Below are positions 1-5,843 of a DNA stretch of 38,133 bases, in pieces (the first letter of the stretch is position 1; every line of letters starts with the position of its first letter). The position numbers and the translations under genes were made by a program. The stretch lies in NCBI GenBank assembly GCA_017881915.1, contig JADGQK010000021.1, positions 1-38,133 of the forward strand. Direction: 5' to 3'. The notes beneath the pieces were generated by a model. That model saw only the letters and a program-made list of their open reading frames with translations, was not told the DNA's origin and did not search any database. This DNA comes from Chloroflexota bacterium. GTDB taxonomy: Bacteria > Chloroflexota > Limnocylindria > Limnocylindrales > CSP1-4.

Positions 1-112
1 GGCGAACGGGATCACCGTGCCCCTGGGCAGCGGTGACCTGTGGTTCGTCTACCAGCCCTTCGTGGGCAAGCACGTCCAGATCATTCTCGATCTCACCGGT
101 TACTTCGAGTAG
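1..112 (+). CDS. C-terminal end of a probable secreted or surface protein (partial)
   Basis: Reading frame 2 is open from the window edge to a TAG at 110-112 and encodes the last 36 residues of a protein whose start lies outside the window. The tail ends in a hydrophobic beta-strand pattern, IILDLTGYFE. This resembles the closing strand (VDVxGYF type) seen at the C-terminus of many secreted beta-rich proteins of high-GC bacteria. The likeness is a pattern match only, and no catalytic motif is visible. The stop codon sits inside a perfect 18-bp palindrome that may end the transcript. Confidence 0.5.
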   Translation, partial: ANGITVPLGSGDLWFVYQPFVGKHVQIILDLTGYFE

Positions 113-127
113 GGCCGCGCGGCCCTA
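110..127 (+). terminator. Perfect palindrome overlapping a stop codon, terminator-like
   Basis: Positions 110-127 form a perfect 18-bp palindrome (TAGGGCCGC then its reverse complement), able to fold into a GC-rich hairpin directly at the stop codon of the partial gene. No T-run follows, so termination by this hairpin alone is an inference. Confidence 0.4.
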
Positions 128-196
128 GGGTCGGGCGCGGGGCCATCACGCGCCGGCAGCCGGTTGGGCTCCCCGGCGTCATCCGGCCGTGCTTGC

Positions 197-202
197 TACG
201 AT
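197..202 (+). promoter_or_regulatory. -10-like box before the DUF2203 gene
   Basis: TACGAT lies exactly 6 bp before the GTG at 209, with no Shine-Dalgarno sequence between. It matches the TAnnnT box found at the same distance before several other genes in the window, which suggests leaderless transcription. No good -35 box is seen. Confidence 0.4.
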
Positions 203-208
203 CGGGAC

Positions 209-586
209 GTGACCGACTTCTACACGATCGACCGGGCCAACGAGCGCCTCGAGGCACTCGAGGCCGTGCTGACCCAGCTGCGCGACCAGCGCGTTGAGCT
301 GCGCGAGCTGAAGGCCGCCTTCGATGCCACCGAGGCCGGCCCCGAGCACGAGCGGCTGCGCCTCCGGATGCAGGGCGTCATCGACCAGATGCAGGCGGGG
401 GTTGTCCGGATCGACGGCTGGAAGATCACCCTGCGCGACATCGCCACCGGCCTGGTCGACTTCCCGGCCCTCGTCTCGGGACGGCAGGTCTGGCTGTGCT
501 GGCGCCTGGGCGAGGCGGACATAGCCTGGTGGCACGAGCTGGAAGCCGGCGTCGCGGGACGCCAGGCACTGATTGACCTGAAGTGA
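209..586 (+). CDS. DUF2203 family protein
   Basis: This 125-residue cytosolic protein matches the DUF2203 family by its layout. An N-terminal YTIDRANERL segment is followed by a Glu/Arg-rich helical region, then the family's C-terminal signature GLVDFPA, LCWRLGEADI, WWHELEAG and GRQAL. No biochemical function is established for the family, which is widespread in Chloroflexota, Actinobacteriota and related groups. I chose the GTG at 209 because it begins the conserved domain and has a TACGAT box 6 bp upstream. An ATG at 164 would add 15 unconserved residues. A rhodanese gene follows after 7 bp, so the two are probably co-transcribed. Confidence 0.85.
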   Translation: MTDFYTIDRANERLEALEAVLTQLRDQRVELRELKAAFDATEAGPEHERLRLRMQGVIDQMQAGVVRIDGWKITLRDIATGLVDFPALVSGRQVWLCWRLGEADIAWWHELEAGVAGRQALIDLK

Positions 587-593
587 GGCGACG

Positions 594-962
594 ATGACCT
601 TCCCGCCCTCGATTCCTTCGATCGACCCAGTCGAGGCCGAGCGACGGCTGCGCGAGGGCGATCCCGACGGCCGGCGGCCAGTCCTCGTGGACGTGCGCAA
701 CCTCGACGAGTTCATCCAGGCCCGGGTTTCCGGCGCGCGGTTCATCCCGCTGCCGGAGTTCGGGGCACGGTTCGGCGAGCTGCCCACCGACCGGCCGCTC
801 TTCATGTTCTGTCACTCCGGATCGCGCTCCGCCGCCGCCGCCGCCCATCTCGTGCGCCTGGGCCGGACCGATGTCAGCAACGTGACCGGTGGGATCATCG
901 GCTGGTCGCGGGCCGGCCTGCCACTGGCGAAGGGCCCGCTCGAGCCGGGCGAAGGCGGCTAG
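594..962 (+). CDS. Rhodanese-like domain protein
   Basis: A 122-residue single-domain rhodanese (sulfurtransferase fold). It shows the typical VLVDVRNLDEF strand-helix start, the loop GARFIPLPEF, the active-site loop CHSGSRS with nucleophile Cys73, and the closing NVTGGIIGWSRAGLP. Such proteins carry persulfide sulfur on the active cysteine and deliver it to thiol or cyanide acceptors. The physiological acceptor cannot be told from sequence. The ATG is preceded by GAGG at a suitable distance and lies 7 bp after the DUF2203 stop, so the pair is likely one transcript. The gene converges on the Kelch gene across a palindromic intergenic element. Confidence 0.9.
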   Translation: MTFPPSIPSIDPVEAERRLREGDPDGRRPVLVDVRNLDEFIQARVSGARFIPLPEFGARFGELPTDRPLFMFCHSGSRSAAAAAHLVRLGRTDVSNVTGGIIGWSRAGLPLAKGPLEPGEGG

Positions 963-973
963 GCGGGGTTCGA

Positions 974-1195
974 CCCACAGATGCCTTCGGGCACCTGGCT
1001 CCTGACAGATTCTGCCGCCAGCCGCGGTATGGTCCATCGTTGCCCTGGAATCGCGTTGGGGTGGCAGGCGGAGCGTGATGTGAGCACGAGTGGGGCTGCG
1101 CACGAACCCGAACCAGCCGCCAATCGCCTTCCAACAGACCATAAGGCAGCTGTGGGCGGAATCTGTCAACCAGCGGCCCCGAGAAGGGGCACCCA
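974..1195. repeat. REPIN-like pair of inverted palindromic elements
   Basis: Two 35-bp arms in inverted orientation, 1003-1037 and the complement of 1134-1168, match at 27 of 35 positions by my hand alignment. Both share TGACAGATTC, CAGC and TATGGTC. Outside each arm is a GC-rich hairpin. One is TGCC-TTCG-GGCA at 982-993. The other is GCCCC-GAGAA-GGGGC at about 1175-1189. Each hairpin is followed by CTGG and then the TGACAG core. The whole unit fills the gap between the convergent rhodanese and Kelch genes and could act as a two-way terminator or be a non-autonomous repeat. Copy number elsewhere in the genome is unknown to me. Confidence 0.5.
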
Positions 1196-1227
1196 AGCGT
1201 GCGAGGGCCGGAACCGCCAGGAAACCG

Positions 1228-2694
1228 CTAGTGGCGGCGGCGGCGCAGTCGGGCGAAGATCGCCTTCGTTCGTTCCTTGTGGGCGAACGCCCAGCCGATC
1301 AGGATCAGCAGGATGAAGTCGACCGTGCCAGCGCCGGCGGCGCTCAGGTAGCCGAGCTGCTGGCCGACATCACCATCGATCTTCAGCGCGGGCAGGGTAG
1401 CCCCGATCAGGCCGAGCGCGAAGAATGGCGGCTGGGGGGCGAGATTGGCCCGCGCGCTCGCCGCGATGACGCCCTTGGAGGTGGTCCCCCCGACGACGAA
1501 CGACTCGGCGCCACTGGCGATGCCGGCCGACCCGGCCAGTCCGCCCGAGTTCACCGACAGGTCCGTCTGGCTGAGGTGCTGCCAGCCGCTGATGTTGCCG
1601 CTGGCATCCGGCGTGGTCCAATAGACCTCGCCCTTCGGCGTGGTCCCGTCGCTGCCGCCGACCAGGTAGATCACCCCGTTCGAGGTGAACCCCGCTGCCC
1701 TGGTCCGGGCGGCCGGCAGATTCGACGCGCCCAGCCCGGTCCCCCAGGCCTGGACCTGGACGGGGGCCGCTGCGGCCGAGGCCGCCGGGGACGGCGCGGC
1801 GGCAGCCGCAGTGCCGAGGTTGCCCCGGAGGATCACGGCGGTGGGGCCGCTGGCGTCCCGCCCGCCGTACACGAATAGCTCGCTGCCGATCAGGGAGCCG
1901 TTCGCCTCGCTCCGGGGCTGGGGCAGCGGAGCCTGGGCCAGCCAGGCGCCGAGCTTGCCGGTCGAGTCGGCCGTGGCCTTCCAGACGCTCGTGGTCGGGC
2001 CGGTTCCGTCCGTGCCGCCGACCAGGATGAGCCCATCCGATGCGGCGACGACCGTGGCCGAGGCCCGCGACGACGGCAGCTTGAGCGTCGTGTTCTCGGC
2101 ATAGGCGCCGAAGGCACCGCTGGTCGCATCCTGGGTGGAAACGTAGACCGTGTTGGTGGGCTTGCCGTCGCTACCGTCACCACCGATGACGTAGATGGAG
2201 CTGTTCAGGAAGATCGTTGCGGCGTCGGTCCGCGGCGCGGGCAGGGTCAGGGACGGCTGCCATGGACCGAAGTTGCCGCTGAACAGCGGCGACACGTACG
2301 TCTTGTCCGAGACCGTCGTGCCGTCCGTGCCACCGACATAGAACAGGTTCGTGCCGGCCTGGACCAGTCGGCCGTCGGTCCGCGGCGCGGGCAGGGCCAG
2401 CTGGGCCGGCGACGGATCCCACGGCAGCGGCGCGCCGGCCGGGGCCGGACAGGGCAGGGTGCGGTTGCTGGGCGGGCAGAAGTTGATCGGGGAGATGGCG
2501 TTGACCCCGACATCGATCGTCGAGAAGACGGTGAAGTAGTAGGCCCGGTCGGGGATGTAGCCGAGCAGCATGATGATCAGCACGAACCAGAAGGCGGCCT
2601 TGAGCGTCGCCCACGTCCAGCCCTCGCCGTCGAGCAGGCCGAAGAGGACCCGCCGCCGGCCCGAGCTGCCCGTGCTGAGCGTCTGTCCCGCCAT
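1228..2694 (-). CDS. Membrane-anchored Kelch-repeat beta-propeller protein, last gene of the bc-type operon
   Basis: This 488-residue protein has a hydrophobic segment at about residues 33-55 and another near 455-475 followed by an Arg/Lys-rich tail. Between them lie six Kelch-type blades with repeated GG motifs: YVGGTDG, YVIGGDG, LVGGTDG, VYGGRDA, LVGGSDG and VVGGTTS. By the positive-inside rule both termini are cytoplasmic and the propeller is outside the membrane. Kelch propellers usually bind proteins, and some secreted ones carry copper-radical oxidase sites, but no such catalytic residues are evident here. It follows the cytochrome c-cupredoxin gene in the same direction by about 43 bp, so it may be an accessory subunit or assembly factor of the complex. 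An Ala/Pro-rich insert lies near residues 280-300. Confidence 0.75.
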   Translation of the reverse strand: MAGQTLSTGSSGRRRVLFGLLDGEGWTWATLKAAFWFVLIIMLLGYIPDRAYYFTVFSTIDVGVNAISPINFCPPSNRTLPCPAPAGAPLPWDPSPAQLALPAPRTDGRLVQAGTNLFYVGGTDGTTVSDKTYVSPLFSGNFGPWQPSLTLPAPRTDAATIFLNSSIYVIGGDGSDGKPTNTVYVSTQDATSGAFGAYAENTTLKLPSSRASATVVAASDGLILVGGTDGTGPTTSVWKATADSTGKLGAWLAQAPLPQPRSEANGSLIGSELFVYGGRDASGPTAVILRGNLGTAAAAAPSPAASAAAAPVQVQAWGTGLGASNLPAARTRAAGFTSNGVIYLVGGSDGTTPKGEVYWTTPDASGNISGWQHLSQTDLSVNSGGLAGSAGIASGAESFVVGGTTSKGVIAASARANLAPQPPFFALGLIGATLPALKIDGDVGQQLGYLSAAGAGTVDFILLILIGWAFAHKERTKAIFARLRRRRH

Positions 2695-2737
2695 CGTCCT
2701 CCATCCCTTGCGCCGGCCGTTCCGACCGCCGCGCCGT

Positions 2738-3787
2738 TTACTTGATCGTGAGCGTCCCGGTCATGTTCGGGTGGACCGCGCAGTGGAACGTGTAGGCCCC
2801 CGCCGGCAGTGCCGGAACGCTGTAGTCCTTGGTCGCCGGGCCGTTGAAGATGTCGCCCGTGAAGACGGCCTTGCCCGACCCATCGACGATCACCACGTTG
2901 TGGGGTACCGACGCGTCCTGGTTGTTGAACTGGAGATCGAAGGCCGCGTTGGCCGGAGCTGTCAGGCTCGTCTCGGTGAAGGCGATGTTGACCGCCTCGA
3001 GCTTGACCACCGTGGCGCCTGGCGCGGGAGTCACGGCCGGCCCGCCACTGGCGGCTGGACTGCTGCCGGCAGTCAGCGCTGAGCTCCAGCAGTCGGGCAC
3101 CGGCGAGGCGCCGGCGGCTGGGGTGAAGTTCGGATCGCGCCAGCCCGTCCCCGTCTCGACCTTGCCCGATGCATCGAGGATGGGCTCGTTCGTGCTGTTG
3201 TCCCGGACCGTGTAGGTCAGCGTATTGGGCGCCCGGATGAAGTCGATCAGGTTCTGGATCTGGACGTAGTTGAGCGGGCCGCCGTTCGTGTCGGCCCAGA
3301 CCGGCATCAGGCTGGACGGATTGCCGCAGACGTAGCGGCCACCCACCGTCAGGACGTTCTTGATGTAGTCCGGGTTGAGGTGCACGTACAGCTTGGCCTG
3401 GTCATTGAGGACCGGGCCGATCCCGCCCTGGCCGGCCGCGCCGTGGCAGCGGGCGCAGTTCGCCTCGAACAGGTTGTAGCCGGCTTCGACCGAGGTAACC
3501 TGCTGCGCGGCGACCTCCTTGGCCTCGCGCGACGTGTTGGCGACCCCCGGGAAACCCAGGTCGTAGAAGTAGTACAGGATCACGAACACCACGACGAACA
3601 GGACCGCCAGGAAGCCGACCCACCGGGCGCTCGAGCTCTGGCGCACGATCGATGCGGCCCGCTCCGGGGTGAGGGCCAGCTGATGGGCAGACGGCGGCGC
3701 CGAGAATCGCTCGGCCGGAGCCGGCGTGCTCTCGGGGCGGGTGGCCGGCAGCCGCTCCTCCGGCCCCGGGCCGGACGGGTCGCTCAT
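2738..3787 (-). CDS. Membrane-anchored cytochrome c fused to a cupredoxin domain
   Basis: The 349-residue protein begins with a Pro-rich cytoplasmic stretch and a single membrane helix at about 56-76. A class I cytochrome c domain follows, with haem site C111-ARC-H115 and probable axial Met161 (SLMPVW). After a Ser/Ala/Pro linker, residues about 262-349 form a cupredoxin with type 1 copper ligands His296 (PHNV), Cys336, His339 and Met342 (CxxHxxM). The two centres would accept electrons from the Rieske protein outside the membrane and pass them to an oxidase. No oxidase gene lies in the window. AGGAG precedes the ATG. It sits between the Rieske and Kelch genes. Cys154 and Cys233 could form a disulfide, which is a guess. 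Confidence 0.9.
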   Translation of the reverse strand: MSDPSGPGPEERLPATRPESTPAPAERFSAPPSAHQLALTPERAASIVRQSSSARWVGFLAVLFVVVFVILYYFYDLGFPGVANTSREAKEVAAQQVTSVEAGYNLFEANCARCHGAAGQGGIGPVLNDQAKLYVHLNPDYIKNVLTVGGRYVCGNPSSLMPVWADTNGGPLNYVQIQNLIDFIRAPNTLTYTVRDNSTNEPILDASGKVETGTGWRDPNFTPAAGASPVPDCWSSALTAGSSPAASGGPAVTPAPGATVVKLEAVNIAFTETSLTAPANAAFDLQFNNQDASVPHNVVIVDGSGKAVFTGDIFNGPATKDYSVPALPAGAYTFHCAVHPNMTGTLTIK

Positions 3788-3818
3788 CTGTCTCCTCGTG
3801 GGGGCAGGCCGGACACGG

Positions 3819-4493
3819 TCAGATACAACCGGTCGGCGACTTCGGCGGGATCAGGCCGGGCTGGCCGAGCGCGATCGGCAGCGGTCCGAGGGTGATCTTG
3901 AGGGTGTCGACCGAGAGCGCCCCGCTCCCGTCGACCGAGACGGAGAAGCGGTCCATGCTCCGGGGCGCCGGTCCGAACTGCGCGCCGAGGGCCTTGATCC
4001 CGAGCCGGTCGTAGCGCGAGCCGTGGCAGGGGCACTCGAACCAGAAGTTCTTGAGGCACGGATTGGGCTTGCAGCCGAGGTGCGGGCAGCGCTGGTACAA
4101 CGCCCGGACGTTGACTCCGGTGCCCTCGCCCGTTGCGTCGGCACCGGCCACGAATTCCTGGCGCGACGTGTCGACCAGCATCACGTAGGCCTTGGCCGCG
4201 CTGTAGTAAGCCGGGAAGCCGTCCTTGATCGGCAGGCTCGAGTTCTGGGCCTTGACGTCGGCGAATGTCCCGATCAGCACCTTGCTCTTGTTGCCCGTCG
4301 CGATCGCCGGCCAGATGAAGCCGATCGTGCCCGCCCCGAGCTCGGCCAGGAAAAGCGCCATCCCGACCCCAAGGGCCGTGCGCAGGACCTGCCGCCGCGA
4401 GACGCCCTGAACCTGCTCCTTGCGGAGGGCCTTGATCGCCTCTTTCGAGAGGGCCTGTGGGCGGCCGGCCGGTTCGACCTGGTAGTTGCTCAT
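3819..4493 (-). CDS. Rieske iron-sulfur protein of the quinol-cytochrome c oxidoreductase
   Basis: The protein has 224 residues. The [2Fe-2S] Rieske motifs are intact: C136-P-H138-LGC141 and C154-P-C156-H157-GS. An N-terminal helix at about 38-63 follows a twin-arginine SRRQVL, as in Tat-exported Rieske proteins that keep the signal as an anchor. It takes one electron from quinol at the Qo site of the cytochrome b subunits and hands it to the cytochrome c domain encoded next. It lies between subunit IV (22 bp upstream) and the cytochrome c-cupredoxin gene (31 bp downstream). Extra cysteines (PNPCLK and the C-terminal TGCI) are unusual and of unknown role. Confidence 0.93.
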   Translation of the reverse strand: MSNYQVEPAGRPQALSKEAIKALRKEQVQGVSRRQVLRTALGVGMALFLAELGAGTIGFIWPAIATGNKSKVLIGTFADVKAQNSSLPIKDGFPAYYSAAKAYVMLVDTSRQEFVAGADATGEGTGVNVRALYQRCPHLGCKPNPCLKNFWFECPCHGSRYDRLGIKALGAQFGPAPRSMDRFSVSVDGSGALSVDTLKITLGPLPIALGQPGLIPPKSPTGCI

Positions 4494-4515
4494 CGGGGGG
4501 CCTCGAGGTGCTCGC

Positions 4516-5118
4516 TCACAGGCTGAAATGCAGCCCGTCGGTATTCAGGTAGGGGATCACGAAGGCGTAGCCGGGACCCCGGAAGAAGATCCCAACGAAG
4601 GTCACGATCAGGCCGAGGGCGCAGAACATGCTGAACAGGACGACCGCGGTCTTGCGCTGCGATGGGCGGGTGGCCGCCAGGTTGCCCCGGTCGACGTACG
4701 GGATCAGGGCGGCTCCGACCAGCACGAACGTGGGTACCATCACACCGGCCACCGTGGGGTGGAAGTACGACAGCAGTTCCTGGAGCCCCAGGAAGTACCA
4801 CGGCGCCTTGGCCACGGCCGGGGTCACGTTGGAGTTGGCCAGGGCCTCCAGTGGAGCGTTCACGAAGAGGCCCATCATGAGCAGGAAGATGCTCATCAGG
4901 GCGCCGGCCAGGAACTCGATCGAAAGCAGGTGCGGCCAGGTCATGACGGTGTCGTCGGGTTCCTTCTGGACCCGCACCACGGCGTCCTGCTTGACCAGGG
5001 CGAGCAGTCGGTATGGTCGCGCCGACATCGGCACGCGCTGCTTGTCGATCTCCGTCCGGCGGGCCGGGTCGACCGGTACGACCGTCCGCGGCTCAGGCGG
5101 CGTCTTCACATCAGTCAT
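4516..5118 (-). CDS. Cytochrome b C-terminal half (subunit IV type) of a split bc complex
   Basis: This 200-residue subunit matches cytochrome b6f subunit IV or the C-terminal half of cytochrome b. It has a cytoplasmic N-terminus with TWPHLLSIE and then three hydrophobic helices. The Qo motif that is usually PEWY reads APWY here (in AKAPWYFLGLQELL), so the usual glutamate position is proline. The reading frame continues open upstream to 5991, but the ATG at 5118 overlaps the cytochrome b6 stop by 4 bp (ATGA), and homology starts there. The subunit would complete the quinol oxidation site with the b6-type subunit. The Rieske gene follows closely. Confidence 0.92.
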   Translation of the reverse strand: MTDVKTPPEPRTVVPVDPARRTEIDKQRVPMSARPYRLLALVKQDAVVRVQKEPDDTVMTWPHLLSIEFLAGALMSIFLLMMGLFVNAPLEALANSNVTPAVAKAPWYFLGLQELLSYFHPTVAGVMVPTFVLVGAALIPYVDRGNLAATRPSQRKTAVVLFSMFCALGLIVTFVGIFFRGPGYAFVIPYLNTDGLHFSL

Positions 5119-5843
5119 AGCGGTCCACTGATCCCACCGTCTTTTCTGATTCGCCAGAAATGGACCGCCAGGAAGATGGCCGCGACCAAGGGGAAGAACA
5201 TGATGTGCAGGACATAGAAGCGCAGCAGCGTGTTCTGGCCCACCTCCAGTCCACCCAGCAGGATGAGCTTCGTGGGCGTGTTCAACAGCGGGGCGTAACC
5301 ACCCATGTTCGTGCCGATCGTGATCGCCCAGTAGGCGATCTGGTCCCACGGCAGCAGGTAGCCGGTGAACGACAACATCAGGGTGACGAACAGGAGGACC
5401 ACCCCGACGACCCAGTTGAACTCGCGCGGCGGCTTGTAGGCCCCGTGGTAGAAGACCCGCATCATGTGCAGGAAGACGAAGAAGACCATCAGGTGAGCGG
5501 CCCACCGATGGATATTCCGGGTCAGCAGCCCGAAGGCCACTTCGCTCTGGATCGAGAGGATGTTCGAATAAGCCTGGGTCGCCGAGGGCACGTAGAAGAA
5601 CATCAGGTACACGCCGGTGACCGTCAGGACGAGGAACAGGAAGAAGCTCAGTCCGCCGAGGCAGAACGTATAGGCGAACTTGACGGCGTGCTGCCGGACG
5701 CGAACCGGGTGGATGTGCAGGAACACGTTGTTCATGACCGCATACGCCCGCGAACGCTCGTCGTTGGGGTAGGGCTGGCGGAACAACGAGCGCCACACGA
5801 CGCTCCGGCGGATGCTCTGGTCCACCCGCTCGAGGAAGCTCAC
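5115..5843 (-). CDS. Cytochrome b6-type subunit (N-terminal cytochrome b half)
   Basis: The 242-residue, four-helix protein carries the four haem b ligands His112 and His126 (helix B) and His213 and His228 (helix D). The helix D spacing is that of b6-type rather than mitochondrial-type cytochrome b. GYLLPWDQIAYWA and the C-terminal ISGPL also match cytochrome b6. Cys61, in FCLGG, aligns with the cysteine that binds the extra c-type haem in cytochrome b6. The ATG overlaps the stop of the flavin/Fe-S gene by 4 bp, and its own stop overlaps subunit IV, so all three are translationally coupled. The window does not show a ccb-type haem insertion gene. Confidence 0.93.
   Translation of the reverse strand: MSFLERVDQSIRRSVVWRSLFRQPYPNDERSRAYAVMNNVFLHIHPVRVRQHAVKFAYTFCLGGLSFFLFLVLTVTGVYLMFFYVPSATQAYSNILSIQSEVAFGLLTRNIHRWAAHLMVFFVFLHMMRVFYHGAYKPPREFNWVVGVVLLFVTLMLSFTGYLLPWDQIAYWAITIGTNMGGYAPLLNTPTKLILLGGLEVGQNTLLRFYVLHIMFFPLVAAIFLAVHFWRIRKDGGISGPL

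Noticed and set aside
179-805. Long minus-strand open frame over the DUF2203 and rhodanese genes
   Set aside because: It is a shadow of two well-recognised plus-strand genes; its composition is that of GC-rich antisense frames.
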